Positions 48,799 through 59,667 of a stretch of DNA of 64,000 nt are shown here, in pieces (the first letter of the stretch is position 1; each line of letters starts with the position of its first letter). The position numbers were made by a program, and so were the translations under genes. The stretch is taken from positions 1,178,001 to 1,242,000 of the forward strand of contig NZ_CP013362.1 in NCBI RefSeq assembly GCF_001718315.1, given 5' to 3'. The DNA comes from Burkholderia diffusa (GTDB lineage: Bacteria > Pseudomonadota > Gammaproteobacteria > Burkholderiales > Burkholderiaceae). Below the pieces are notes generated by a model that was given only the letters and a program-made list of their open reading frames with translations, was not told where the DNA came from and made no database searches.

Positions 48799-49047
48799 TC
48801 AATGATGGTGCCAGCCGCCGCGTCCGCCGAAGCCGAAATTGAGCGATACCGCAGGGCCCCAATAGCCACCCCAGGCCGGGGCATAGGCGGGGGCCGGGTA
48901 GTAGTACGCGGGGCCCGGATCGACATAGACGGGCGCGGGCTGCACCGGCGCCGCTGCGTAATAGCCGGACGGATAGTAGCCGTAAGGGTAGTAACAGCCG
49001 GCGAGCGTCGTGCACGCGAGCGCCGCGACGACGAGGGTCCTGTTCAT
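48799..49047 (-). CDS. Tyr/Pro/Gly-rich small lipoprotein
   Basis: 82 residues. A signal peptide ends in the lipobox TTLAGCYY (Cys18). The mature protein is rich in Tyr, Pro and Gly (YYPYGYYPSGYYAAAP) and ends in a His triplet (GGWHHH). Such proteins are probably surface-associated lipoproteins in Burkholderia. Function unknown. Monocistronic, followed by a G+C hairpin without a T-run. Confidence 0.75.
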   Translation of the reverse strand: MNRTLVVAALACTTLAGCYYPYGYYPSGYYAAAPVQPAPVYVDPGPAYYYPAPAYAPAWGGYWGPAVSLNFGFGGRGGWHHH

Positions 49048-49173
49048 GATGTCTCTCCGGCGGAGCCGGCAATCGGCAGATGCTTAAGCTTAGGCCGCGC
49101 GGCGATGACAAGATGCGCTAAACGGTAACGGATCATTTCCGGGCCGCTGCGGCGTGTTGCGGCGCCGCATGCG

Positions 49174-49206
49174 AAAAACGGCGCTTCCGCCGTGCGGAAA
49201 CGCCGT
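49174..49206 (-). terminator. Intrinsic terminator of the glycine-zipper gene
   Basis: On the minus strand a 13-bp nearly perfect stem (ACGGCGTTTCCGC / GCGGAAGCGCCGT) is followed by TTTTTCGC. Confidence 0.75.
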
Positions 49207-49256
49207 CAGGCCGGCTATTGCCGCGCGTCGCGCGGCAGCCGGGTAAGCCGGCCGGC

Positions 49257-49472
49257 TTATTTGCCGACCTGGTTGCCGATGATGCCGCCTGCTGCCGCGC
49301 CGCCCAGCGTCGACAGCGCGTTGCCGCCGATCGCCGCGCCGGCCACGCCGCCGACACCCGCACCAATCGCGGTATCGCGCTGGCGCCGTGTCATCGAATC
49401 GCAGGCCGAGAGGCTGGCCACCGTCGCGACGAGCAGCGCGCATACCCCAAAACGCCGAATCGAATAGTTCAT
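49257..49472 (-). CDS. Glycine-zipper (OsmB/SlyB-like) lipoprotein
   Basis: 71 residues. The signal peptide ends in SLSACDSM (lipobox Cys about 24). The remainder is a glycine-zipper double helix (AIGAGVGGVAGAAIGG...LGGAAAGGIIGNQVG) as in OsmB-type envelope proteins. The ATG at 49472 was chosen for the signal peptide; it follows a purine-rich leader. It is likely an outer membrane stress-related lipoprotein by family; no regulatory site was identified. Confidence 0.8.
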   Translation of the reverse strand: MNYSIRRFGVCALLVATVASLSACDSMTRRQRDTAIGAGVGGVAGAAIGGNALSTLGGAAAGGIIGNQVGK

Positions 49473-49643
49473 GATCGTTGTCCTTGTGGTAGTGAACGGA
49501 GGTCGCGCGTCCGCCTGACGGCCGCGCATGAATTCAATCTACGCGTCGTCCCGCGAGGCTGTTGTAAGGACTTGTTAAGGCTCGAGCGGTTTCGTAATCA
49601 ATTGTTTCCCCTGCGCCGGCGGGTACACGGGATGCGTACGCGC

Positions 49644-49669
49644 AAAAAAGCCCGCTCGAAAGCGGGCTT
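49644..49669 (-). terminator. Intrinsic terminator of thiC
   Basis: The minus strand reads AAGCCCGCT-TTCG-AGCGGGCTT with a UUCG tetraloop and a six-T run, 58 bp after the thiC stop. Confidence 0.9.
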
Positions 49670-49726
49670 CTGCGGTGCTTCACGAAACGAAGCGGTCCGT
49701 GCGGACCGCCGCGTTCGCTTGCCGAC

Positions 49727-51893
<2,167 letters not shown>

Positions 51894-52167
51894 TAGCAGC
51901 GCACACGATACACTGGCTTCGCGGCGGTTTCAACCGGTGGCAGGCCGGCAACCGAAGTGCGGTTGCAGCAACGCGGAGCGCCCGCCCGCCCCGCAACCCG
52001 CGATGCATGACACCGCCGCACGGCCCTGCAGCCCGGCTGACAATGACGGCGCGGTGCAGCAATGCAGCGGTTTCGGCAGTCCCAGAAAAAATTCTCGAAA
52101 CGACTGTCATATCCCGCGACGTCCTCCGTCTATTCGGCTCCTCAAACCCATGTTTCGGAGAGATGTC

Positions 52168-52419
52168 ATGAAAAAAGTACTGATCGCAGCCTGTGTCGCC
52201 GGTTTCGCCATGGTCGCAACGGGCGCGTATGCGCAGAACGATGCGATGTCGAAGGACGGTTCGTCGATGTCGAAGGACGCAATGGGCCACGACGCGATGG
52301 CGAAGGACGGCGCGATGAAGAAGGACGCCATGAAGAAGCATGCGATGAAGAAGGACGCGATGTCGCATGACGCGATGGGCAAGTCGACGTCGGGCGACAA
52401 GATGGCGCCGTCGAACTGA
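52168..52419 (+). CDS. Pentapeptide MXKDX-repeat exported protein
   Basis: 83 residues. A Sec signal peptide (1-22, ending GAYAQ) is followed by a run of MxKDx/MxHDA pentads (DAMSKDG, DAMGHDA, KKDAMKKHA), rich in Met, Lys, Asp and His. It matches the described MXKDX repeat family of small periplasmic proteins, function unknown; the Met/His content hints at metal binding, which is inference. The ATG at 52168 follows CGGAGAGATGTC. The next gene starts 87 bp downstream. Confidence 0.85.
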   Translation: MKKVLIAACVAGFAMVATGAYAQNDAMSKDGSSMSKDAMGHDAMAKDGAMKKDAMKKHAMKKDAMSHDAMGKSTSGDKMAPSN

Positions 52420-52506
52420 CCGACGGGGCGGGGCGCGGCCGGCGCATGCGGTACACGAAGCCGCTCGCGCGTCGCGCACCGCCGCTACGTTCCGGGAGTC
52501 TTCATC

Positions 52507-53139
52507 ATGCAAACCATTCCCGCTGCCGGGCGCGCGACCGCCACGCCGCCCGCGCGCAAGATCCATCCGCTGTGGGTGCGCGTGAGCCATTGGCTCAACG
52601 CGCTCGCGGCGATCCTGATGGCACTGTCCGGCTGGCGCATCTACGATGCGTCGCCGATTTATCCACCGTTTACGTTCGCGCACGGCATCACGCTCGGCGG
52701 CTGGCTGGGCGGCGCGCTCCAATGGCATTTCGCGGCGATGTGGCTGCTGGTCGGCAACGGGCTGTTCTACCTCGCGATGTCGATCGCGACGGGCCGCCTC
52801 GTACGCAAGATGCTGCCGGTCACGCCGGCGTCGATATGGCGCGACGTGCGCGCCGCACTGGGCGGTCGGTTGTCGCACGACGACCTGAGCGTCTACAACG
52901 CGGTGCAGCGCGCCGCGTATCTGACCGCGATCGTCGATCTGATCGTGCTGGTGCTGTCGGGGCTCACGATCTGGAAGTCGGTGCAGTTTCCGTTGCTGCG
53001 CGAGCTGTTCGGCGGTTACGACAACGCGCGTGTCGTGCACTTCTGGGCGATGTCGTTGCTCGTCGCGTTTTTCGTCGTACACGTCGCGATGGCGCTGCTG
53101 GTGCCGCGCTCGCTGCTCGCGATGCTGCGCGGCCGCTGA
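52507..53139 (+). CDS. Cytochrome b561-type membrane subunit
   Basis: 210 residues with four or five membrane helices. Probable haem-b histidines sit in VRVSHWLNALAAILMALSGW, and in HFWAMSLLVAFFVVHVAM near the end. It belongs to the cytochrome b561/Ni-Fe hydrogenase b-subunit family. It immediately precedes a sulfite-oxidase-fold molybdoprotein, so it likely passes quinol electrons to it, as MsrQ does for MsrP, though it is not an MsrQ homologue. Confidence 0.87.
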   Translation: MQTIPAAGRATATPPARKIHPLWVRVSHWLNALAAILMALSGWRIYDASPIYPPFTFAHGITLGGWLGGALQWHFAAMWLLVGNGLFYLAMSIATGRLVRKMLPVTPASIWRDVRAALGGRLSHDDLSVYNAVQRAAYLTAIVDLIVLVLSGLTIWKSVQFPLLRELFGGYDNARVVHFWAMSLLVAFFVVHVAMALLVPRSLLAMLRGR

Positions 53140-53168
53140 CCCGCACGCCGCGGGCGAAGGAACTCATC

Positions 53169-53957
53169 ATGTCGGAATCCGGAAACAACCGTGGTCGGCC
53201 GAGCTGGACGCTCGACCGCAAGTCGCTCGAGCTCGACGTGCGCCGCGAACTCGAGATGCCGTCGCGGCGCCTGTTCAACCGGCGCGTGCTGACGCTCGGC
53301 GGCCTGACGATGCTGACCGGCTGCACGCTGCAGGACGACGCGTCGGTCAACGCGTTCCTCGAGAAGGTGTCGCGCATGAACGATCGCGTTCAGGCGTGGC
53401 TGTTCAGCGGCGAGCGGCTCGCGCCGACCTATACCGAGGCCGACATCACGCGGCCGTTCCCGTTCAACGCGTATTACGGCATCGACGACGTGCCGCACGT
53501 CGACGCATCGACGTACCGGCTCGTGCTGTCGGGCCGGGTGACGGGCAAGCGCGTGTGGACGCTCGACGAGCTGTATGCGCTGCCGCATGCGGAGCAGATC
53601 ACGCGCCACATCTGCGTGGAGGGGTGGAGCGCGATCGGCCGCTGGGGCGGCACACCGTTCGGCGCGTTTCTGGCACGCGTCGGCGCCGATACGCATGCGA
53701 AATACGTCGGCTTCAAATGCGCGGACGATTACTACGAAAGCATCGACATGCCGACCGCGCTGCATCCGCAGACGCTGCTCGCATTCGACTACGACGGCCG
53801 GCGCCTGCCGCCCGAATTCGGCTTTCCGATGAAGCTGCGGATGCCGACCAAGCTCGGCTACAAGAATCCGAAGCACATCATGGAAATCTTCGTGACCGAT
53901 ACTTACCCGGGCGGCTACTGGGTCGATCAGGGGTACAACTGGTTCGGCGGATCGTGA
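53169..53957 (+). CDS. YedY/MsrP-like molybdopterin oxidoreductase
   Basis: 262 residues with a sulfite-oxidase-type Moco domain. The molybdenum-ligating cysteine is Cys149 in RHICVEGWSAIGRWGG; PGGYWVDQGYNWFGGS ends the domain. The N-terminus has a twin-arginine motif (SRRLFNRR, 32-39) after a long n-region, then a hydrophobic stretch ending LTGC (Cys52), so Tat export and possible acylation. It is paired with the cytochrome b561 gene 29 bp upstream. The substrate is not known; MsrP reduces oxidised methionine in periplasmic proteins. Confidence 0.87.
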   Translation: MSESGNNRGRPSWTLDRKSLELDVRRELEMPSRRLFNRRVLTLGGLTMLTGCTLQDDASVNAFLEKVSRMNDRVQAWLFSGERLAPTYTEADITRPFPFNAYYGIDDVPHVDASTYRLVLSGRVTGKRVWTLDELYALPHAEQITRHICVEGWSAIGRWGGTPFGAFLARVGADTHAKYVGFKCADDYYESIDMPTALHPQTLLAFDYDGRRLPPEFGFPMKLRMPTKLGYKNPKHIMEIFVTDTYPGGYWVDQGYNWFGGS

Positions 53958-53958
53958 G

Positions 53959-53983
53959 CGGCGGGGCGCGGCTGCGCCCGCCG
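53959..53983 (+). terminator. Hairpin after the oxidoreductase gene
   Basis: CGGCGGG-G-CGC / GCG-CCCGCCG with a 4-nt loop, just after the stop. The following T content (TGCTTC) is weak. Confidence 0.35.
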
Positions 53984-53998
53984 TGCTTCACGTGGGCG

Positions 53999-54280
53999 TC
54001 ACGCGGATTCGCTTACCTGCAGATCGACGCGCAGGCCGACCGCCGCCGCCATGTTCACGAGCGCGTCGAGCCCGAACAGGTTGATCTTGCCGCGCAGCAG
54101 ATCGGACACGCGCGGCTGCGTGACGCCCAGCTGTTTCGCGGCCTGGGCCTGGCTGAGTTCGAGCTGCGCGATGCGCTGCTTGAGCGCGATCATCAGCGCC
54201 GAGCGCAGCTTCATGTTCTCGGCTTCGGCCGGCTGGCCCTCGATGGCGTCCCAGACATTCGTATAGCGTTCGTTGCTCAT
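53999..54280 (-). CDS. HigA-like antitoxin (XRE family, COG5606 type)
   Basis: 93 residues. An N-terminal segment (NVWDAIEGQPAEAENMKLRS) precedes a helix-turn-helix (SQAQAAKQLGVTQPRVSDLLRG, about 44-65). It is a standard partner of Gp49-type HigB toxins. Its ATG overlaps the TGA of the toxin frame as ATGA. The gene is intact, so it may still repress the operon through the upstream palindrome even though the toxin is broken. Confidence 0.87.
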   Translation of the reverse strand: MSNERYTNVWDAIEGQPAEAENMKLRSALMIALKQRIAQLELSQAQAAKQLGVTQPRVSDLLRGKINLFGLDALVNMAAAVGLRVDLQVSESA

Positions 54281-54629
54281 CGTTTCCTCTCGATCGTCAG
54301 CGCGCGATAGCGCCGGGTGGCCAGTTCGATATCGGTCTTGCAGGTGCGCGCCGATTGCTTGCGGAAGCAGTGCAGCACGTAGATCGCGTCGGCGAAGGTC
54401 GCGACGTAGATGATCCGGAATGCGCCGCTCGCATCGCGCAGGCGAATTTCCCGCACACCGCACCGATGGTGCGCATCGGCTTCCAGTCGTCGGGCGCCAG
54501 GCCGCGCTGCACCTGGTCGATCTGGTGACCGGCCTCGCGGCGCGCGGGCAGCGGAAAGCCGCGCAGCGCGTTCAGCGCGCTGCCGACGAAGACAACCGGC
54601 TTCGGCGGAAGGATGGTGGGATTATACAA
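54277..54629 (-). pseudogene. HigB/Gp49-like toxin gene with one-base frameshift
   Basis: The 5' part codes KPVVFVGSALNALRGFPLPA...LAPDDWKPMRTIGA in one frame. The family continuation VREIRLRDASGAFRIIYVA...RYRALTIERKR lies one frame over, with its TGA at 54277 overlapping the antitoxin ATG. One G is missing near 54460 (GGTGCGGTGTGCGG where GGTGCGGGTGTGCGG would restore frame). Without repair, reading runs on to a stop at 54297 with a scrambled C-terminus lacking the RNase core. No ATG opens the frame; TTG at 54629 is the only upstream candidate, so the start may be damaged too. A sequencing error is the alternative. Confidence 0.75.
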
Positions 54630-54639
54630 AATTTTGTAT
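54621..54639 (-). promoter_or_regulatory. Toxin-antitoxin promoter with 16-bp perfect palindrome
   Basis: ATACAAAATTTTGTAT (54624-54639) is a perfect palindrome. On the minus strand TATAAT (54626-54621) overlaps its edge as a consensus -10. This is the typical autoregulatory operator position of TA operons. Confidence 0.7.
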
Positions 54640-54916
54640 GGTCGGTGTGCGGGTTGAACGAGTGGAATGTCGGCGACCGGACGGGCAGGCCGACCGTCAC
54701 CATAAGCGCGAGGCAACGCCCGTGGCGCATGACTGGCCGTCAGGCCGATGGATCGATCGCGATGGGCGGAGAAGGGCGGCGGGCGATGTCCGCGATGCCC
54801 GGGCGACGTGTATCCGGCCCCGGATCCCGTTGGTCCGGATCCCGAAAAATGTCGCGCCGAAACGTCAGTCGATATCCTTTCAGACAGGTCTGACGATGCT
54901 TTCGAATCCTTGATGC

Positions 54917-54922
54917 CATAAT
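54917..54922 (+). promoter_or_regulatory. Possible extended -10 for the downstream exporter gene
   Basis: TGCCATAAT, about 200 bp before the ATG at 55125. The 485-bp gap 54640-55124 also holds CAGACAGGTCTG (54881-54892, palindromic) and two direct copies of CCGGATCCCG; no gene was seen in it. Confidence 0.35.
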
Positions 54923-55124
54923 GCCGAGCGTGCGCTGCCAAAGCCGTCTGCGTACGTTTTTTGTACCCTCTGCCGCCGCTTGCCGGTTCTCATTCGTCGC
55001 CGTTCGCACTGCCATGTCGTTCCGCACGTTCGTCTCCGCCTTCCTGGTCCCGTCAGGGGCGTTTGCCGGCATCGCCGGCGTCTTTCAGCGGAGCACGCGA
55101 CACGTCGTGCGGGCGGGCTGAACG

Positions 55125-56306
55125 ATGACACCGCTCGACCGCCTTCTCGATTTCCTCGCCCGTCTGCCGATCCGCATCCGCCTGCCGCAAAGCCGCGGCG
55201 GCCGTGTCGCACTGGCCCTGGTATTCATCTATTTCGTCTGGGGTTCGACCTACAGCGGCCTGCATTTCGCGCTGCAGTCGTTCCCGCCGCTGCTGCTGTC
55301 GGGGCTGCGCAACCTGCTCGGCGGGATCGGCCTGTTAATCTTCGCGCTGCGTCGCAAACCCGAATGGCCGACGCTGCTGGAAATTCGCAACTCGGCGATC
55401 GTCGGCACGATGCTGGTCGCGCTGTCGTCCGGCACGATCGCGCTCGGGATGCGCACGGTCAGCAGCGGCTCGGCCGCGGTGATGGTCGCGACGGTGCCAC
55501 TGTTCGCGACCGTGATCGCGGCGGTGGCGGGGCGTCCCGTGACGAAGGGCGAGTGGGCGGCCGTCGCGCTCGGGATGGTCGGTATCGTCGTGCTGAATTC
55601 GGGCGGCGCGGCCGCCGCGAACTCGGCGCTCGGCACGATCTGCGTGCTCGCCGGCGCGCTGTTCTGGGCAGGCGGCGCGCATCTCGCGACGCGGCTCAAG
55701 CTGCCGTCGGACCTGTTCCTGTCGACGTCGCTGCAGATCGGCCTGGGCGGGTTGATGTCCACGATCGCCGCGTGGTTGATGGGCGAGCGCATCGAGCAGG
55801 TCGCGGTCGGTCCGGTGTTCGCGTTCTTGTACCTGATGGTGTTCTGCACGATGGCCGCGTACGTCGCTTACGGCTATCTGATTCGCCATACGAGCCCGAT
55901 CATCGCGAGCAGCTGCATGTACGTGAACCCGATCGTCGCAGTCGCGCTCGGCGCGCTGATGCTCGGCGAGCCCGTGACGATGGCGACCGTGATCGCGACG
56001 GTCGCGATTCTCGGTAGTGTCGGCCTGTCGTTCTTGTTCGATCCGGCCCGCCGGCCCGCGGCGCGCGCGGCCGCCGACGCGTCATCGGCCGCGGCAGCCG
56101 TGGCCGTCGAATCGTCAGCGGGTACGACGGTAGCACCGGATGCGGCCGCGATGCCGGAGGCGGCGCCGATCCTCACGCCTTCCGCGGTACCGCTTGCGGT
56201 GCCGGCACCGGCCGCCATCGTGGACCCGGCCGCGGTCATGGATCCCGCGCCGGCATTCACGCTTGCGCCGGCCGACGAACCGGCCGCGTCTCGCGCCGAC
56301 GTGTGA
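55125..56306 (+). CDS. EamA-family exporter (YedA-like) with Ala-rich tail
   Basis: 393 residues. Ten membrane helices (about 25-310) in two EamA repeats: LALVFIYFVWGSTYSGLHFAL at the start and SCMYVNPIVAVALGALMLGEPV near the end, typical of YedA/RhaT-like carriers. About 80 C-terminal residues are Ala/Pro/Val-rich and probably disordered, beyond the normal family end. Substrate unknown. It converges on the MFS gene. Confidence 0.87.
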   Translation: MTPLDRLLDFLARLPIRIRLPQSRGGRVALALVFIYFVWGSTYSGLHFALQSFPPLLLSGLRNLLGGIGLLIFALRRKPEWPTLLEIRNSAIVGTMLVALSSGTIALGMRTVSSGSAAVMVATVPLFATVIAAVAGRPVTKGEWAAVALGMVGIVVLNSGGAAAANSALGTICVLAGALFWAGGAHLATRLKLPSDLFLSTSLQIGLGGLMSTIAAWLMGERIEQVAVGPVFAFLYLMVFCTMAAYVAYGYLIRHTSPIIASSCMYVNPIVAVALGALMLGEPVTMATVIATVAILGSVGLSFLFDPARRPAARAAADASSAAAAVAVESSAGTTVAPDAAAMPEAAPILTPSAVPLAVPAPAAIVDPAAVMDPAPAFTLAPADEPAASRADV

Positions 56307-56323
56307 CGCCGGCGCGAGACGCG
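56285..56323. terminator. Perfect 13-bp hairpin between convergent genes
   Basis: CGCGTCTCGCGCC / GGCGCGAGACGCG with a 13-nt loop. It spans the stop codon of the EamA gene and ends 5 bp before the MFS stop. There is no T-run, so it may act as a weak bidirectional terminator. Confidence 0.45.
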
Positions 56324-56327
56324 ACGT

Positions 56328-57527
56328 TCAGCGGTGCCGTGCGCCGCGGTGGTGGAACCAGCCAGCGAGCGCGGAAAACAGCAGGCCGGTCGCGCACATG
56401 CCGGTCCAGCCGAACGCGCGCCACGCGGCGACGCCGGCCGACGAGCCGAGCGCGCCGCCGATGAAGTAGCACACCATGTAGACAGTGTTCACGCGGCTGC
56501 GCGCCTCGGGCTTCAACGCGTAGATACGCGACTGGTTCGAGATCTGCGCGGCCTGCACGCCGACATCGAGCACGATCACGCCGATCACGAGCCCGGCGAG
56601 GCTCGTCCCCGACAGCGCGAAAATCACGAACGACGCCGCGAGCAGTGCGATCGCGAGCGAGATGATCGCGCGCGGGCCGCGCTTGTCCGCGAAACGGCCC
56701 GCGTATGGCGCGGCCAGCGCGCCCGCCGCGCCGACAATCCCGAAGAGTCCGGCGGCCTGCGGGCCGAGGTGGAACGGCGCGCCGGCGAGCAGCAGCGTAA
56801 GCACCGGCCAGAACGCGCTGAACGCTGCGAAGAGCGCGGCGCCCGTCAGCGATGCCTCGCGCAGCCCGCGCAGTTCCACCGCGAGGTGCCACATCGAGCC
56901 GAGCAGCTTGCCGTATGACAGGGTCGACGTCGGCGAGCTGCGCGGCAGGCGCAGCACGATCACCGCGGCCAGCGCGACGAGCGCCGCGACCGATGCACCG
57001 AACACTGCCCGCCAGCCGAAATATTCGGCGACGAAGCCGGCCGCCGTGCGCGCCAGCAGGATGCCGAGCAGCAGGCCGCTCATCACGGTGCCGACCGCAT
57101 GCCCGCGCTCGGCCGGCGGCGCGATTTCGGCCGCGAACGGCACGGCCTGCTGCGCGATCGTCGCGAGCACGCCGATCGCGAGGCTCGCGCCGGCGAGCAC
57201 CGCCAGCGACGGCGCGGTCGCGGCCACGATCAGCGCGATCGACAGGCCCGCGATCTGCATCAGGATCAGCCCGCGGCGATCGAAACGGTCGCCGAGCGGC
57301 GCGAGGAGGAACATGCCGGCCGCATAGCCGAGCTGCGTTGCGGTCGGCACCGCGCCGATCCATGACGCGCCGTCGGGAAAGGCGGAGCGGAAGCTGTCGA
57401 GCAGCGGCTGGTTGTAATAGATGTTCGCGACCGACACGCCCGCGATCGTCGCAAGCAGCAACAGCAAGCTGCGTGAGTAGTGGGGCGAGGCGGCGTCGGT
57501 CGGACGGTCGGTGGAGGCGGCGGACAT
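56328..57527 (-). CDS. Major facilitator superfamily transporter
   Basis: 399 residues, twelve helices. It begins MSAASTDRPTDAASPHYSRS. The ANIYYNQPLLDSFRSAF block after helix 1 marks a recognised MFS subgroup of sugar/drug exporters. The MFS loop motif between helices 2 and 3 reads APLGDRFDRRGLI. The ATG at 57527 is preferred; further upstream the frame has no conserved sequence. Substrate not assignable. Confidence 0.86.
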   Translation of the reverse strand: MSAASTDRPTDAASPHYSRSLLLLLATIAGVSVANIYYNQPLLDSFRSAFPDGASWIGAVPTATQLGYAAGMFLLAPLGDRFDRRGLILMQIAGLSIALIVAATAPSLAVLAGASLAIGVLATIAQQAVPFAAEIAPPAERGHAVGTVMSGLLLGILLARTAAGFVAEYFGWRAVFGASVAALVALAAVIVLRLPRSSPTSTLSYGKLLGSMWHLAVELRGLREASLTGAALFAAFSAFWPVLTLLLAGAPFHLGPQAAGLFGIVGAAGALAAPYAGRFADKRGPRAIISLAIALLAASFVIFALSGTSLAGLVIGVIVLDVGVQAAQISNQSRIYALKPEARSRVNTVYMVCYFIGGALGSSAGVAAWRAFGWTGMCATGLLFSALAGWFHHRGARHR

Positions 57528-57749
57528 GTCGGCAACGGAACGGAGTTGGGCGGCGTGGGCGGGGCCCGGCATCGGCTGCGCAGGCGCGCCGGGCCCCGAT
57601 CGAGGGTGCCGATCATACCGGAGCGCGATGAATCCTGCCGGCCGGGCCGCCACACGACGGGCGGCACGGCCAGGCGTGACGGGCCGCCGATCGGTCGCTA
57701 CTGGCGGCAACCGCCCGCAGCCGGCTGCCGTCGCGCGCGACGCGTGCCT

Positions 57750-58574
57750 TCAGTCGACCAGTTCGCCGCTCGGTTCATAGAACGGATAAGGCCCGTCGCC
57801 TTCGTCCACATACACGTGATGGGACACCACTCCCGCTTCTGGCGTATGGACGTGCACTGCGAATGCGGGCGGCTCGAGCCGGAACGCGGACGGCGCGTCC
57901 GCGCGCAAGTCGAATGCGACCTGGTGCGCGGGCGCCGGCACGGCCGATGCAAGCGTGCCGCCGAAGCGCGTGAACATCGTCCGGTGCACGTGGCCGCACA
58001 GCACGCGTTCGACATTTGGATAGCCGCGCAGCAGCGCATCGAGTTTCGCGGCGGCGGCGGGCGCGAGGCGCAGCGCGTCCATGTGCCCGATCCCGGATGC
58101 GAACGGCGGATGGTGCAGCGCGACGATCACCGGCCGGTCGCGTGCGGCGTCGAGCTGCGCGGCGAGCCACGCGAGCCGCGCGTCGCACAGGTCGCCGCGG
58201 CTCGCGCCGGGCACCTGCGAATCGAGCGCGAGCACCCGCACGGCGCCGACGTCGAGCGCGTACTGCACGAATTCGCCGTCCTGCAATTCGGGGCGATCGG
58301 CGAACGCGCGGCGCAGCCCCGCACGATCGTCGTGATTGCCGACCATCAGGTAATACGGAATCTCGAGCGATGCGAGGAGGTCGCGCAAATGACGGTATTC
58401 GTCGTCGTGACCGAAGTCGGTCAGGTCGCCCGTGACCAGCACCGCGTCAGGACGCGGCGCCAGCGCGTTCAGTTTCGCAATGCAGCGCGCGAGCGCGGCC
58501 GCGGTGTCGACGCGCCGGTACGCGAGCTGGCCCGGACGCTTGATGTGGAGATCGCTGATTTGAGCAAGCAGCAT
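57750..58574 (-). CDS. GpdQ-like metallophosphodiesterase
   Basis: 274 residues, the same length as Enterobacter GpdQ. All seven dinuclear metal ligands fall at or next to the GpdQ positions: Asp8, His10, Asp50, Asn80, His154/155, His195 and His197 (motifs ISDLH, GDLTD, GNHDD, HHPP, GHVH). GpdQ hydrolyses glycerophosphodiesters and is promiscuous toward phosphonate monoesters. It is the last gene of the LacI-controlled ABC importer operon, 38 bp after the ATPase gene, so it probably acts on the imported compound. Cytoplasmic. Confidence 0.88.
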   Translation of the reverse strand: MLLAQISDLHIKRPGQLAYRRVDTAAALARCIAKLNALAPRPDAVLVTGDLTDFGHDDEYRHLRDLLASLEIPYYLMVGNHDDRAGLRRAFADRPELQDGEFVQYALDVGAVRVLALDSQVPGASRGDLCDARLAWLAAQLDAARDRPVIVALHHPPFASGIGHMDALRLAPAAAAKLDALLRGYPNVERVLCGHVHRTMFTRFGGTLASAVPAPAHQVAFDLRADAPSAFRLEPPAFAVHVHTPEAGVVSHHVYVDEGDGPYPFYEPSGELVD

Positions 58575-58612
58575 CGTTGTTCCTCGGAATATCTGATTAT
58601 CTTGGGGCGGCG

Positions 58613-59644
58613 TCACGCGGCGAGTGCGATCAGGCCTTCCGCAACGATCGTGAGGCCGACCGCCGTGCCGTGCGCGAGCTCGATGCGGCCCGGCACGTCG
58701 ATCACGAGCGGGTCGGGCGCCGCATGCTCGATCGTGAGCCGCGTGCGCTCGCCGAGGAACGCGCACGCACCGATCGCGCCGCGCAACGGCGCATGCGCGG
58801 GATCGGCGAGCTGCGCATCCTCCGGGCGGAAGAACCACTCGTCGGCGGCGTGCGGCGTGACGATCGAGCCACCCGTCGTCACGAGCGCGCCGTCGCGCCA
58901 TTGTCCCGCAAGCCGGTTCAGCGTGCCGATGAACTGCGCGACCGTGCGGTTCGCCGGCCGGTAATAGATGTCGCGCGGCGTGCCGATCTGCTCGATGCGG
59001 CCCGCGCCCATCACGACGATCCGGTCGCCCAGTTCCATCGCCTCGGCCTGGTCGTGCGTGACGTACACGGTCGTCACGCCAAGCTCGCGCAGCAGCGCAT
59101 TCATTTCGCGCCGCAGCACGTCGCGCAGCTTCGCGTCCAGCGCGGTCAGCGGCTCGTCGAGCAGCAGCACGCGCGGGCGCACCGCGAGCGCGCGTGCCAG
59201 CGCGACACGCTGGCGCTGGCCCCCCGACAGCTGATCGACCGGTTTGTCCGCATGCGCATCGAGCCGCATCATCGCGAGCAATTCGTCGACGCGTTCGCGC
59301 AGCGCGCGCGGCTCCGTCTTGCGGATCTTCAGTCCGTAGCCGACGTTGCCGCGCACCGTCAGGTTCGGAAATAGCGCGTAGTTCTGGAACACCATGCCGA
59401 CCTGGCGGCGCTCGATCGGCAGCGCGGTCACGTCGTCGCCGCCGAACAGGATCGTGCCGCCGGCGTCCGGCGTGTCGAGGCCGGCGATCAGGCGCAGCGT
59501 CGTTGTCTTGCCGCAGCCGGACGGGCCGAGCAGCACGAGCGTCTCGCCCGCGCCGATCGACAGGTCGAGCGGCTCGAGCACGCGCGTGCCGCGGAACGTC
59601 TTCGCGCAGCGGGTCAGGGTGATGGGAGTGGATTCGAGTTTCAT
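58613..59644 (-). CDS. ABC importer ATPase, 2-aminoethylphosphonate (PhnT) family
   Basis: 343 residues. Walker A (GPSGCGKTTTLRLIAGL), signature LSGGQRQRVALARAL, Walker B VLLLDEPLTALD and H-loop YVTHDQAEA are followed by a C-terminal TOBE domain (about 245-340), the full MalK/PotA-like layout. It couples to the two permeases upstream. The ATG at 59644 lies 23 bp after the permease stop. Substrate is inferred from family; see the phosphodiesterase. Confidence 0.87.
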   Translation of the reverse strand: MKLESTPITLTRCAKTFRGTRVLEPLDLSIGAGETLVLLGPSGCGKTTTLRLIAGLDTPDAGGTILFGGDDVTALPIERRQVGMVFQNYALFPNLTVRGNVGYGLKIRKTEPRALRERVDELLAMMRLDAHADKPVDQLSGGQRQRVALARALAVRPRVLLLDEPLTALDAKLRDVLRREMNALLRELGVTTVYVTHDQAEAMELGDRIVVMGAGRIEQIGTPRDIYYRPANRTVAQFIGTLNRLAGQWRDGALVTTGGSIVTPHAADEWFFRPEDAQLADPAHAPLRGAIGACAFLGERTRLTIEHAAPDPLVIDVPGRIELAHGTAVGLTIVAEGLIALAA

Positions 59645-59667
59645 GGGAGCGGGAAAGTCAATGCAGG

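Noticed and set aside
48679..48800. A plus-strand peptide with a repeated DEMARTGKSACLP segment
   Set aside because: The repeat comes from the DNA duplication; the frame has no ribosome-binding site or conserved sequence.
54297..54941. A 214-codon minus-strand frame covering the toxin region
   Set aside because: Only its middle resembles HigB; after the frameshift near 54460 the sequence is nonsense, so it was recorded as a pseudogene instead of an intact gene.
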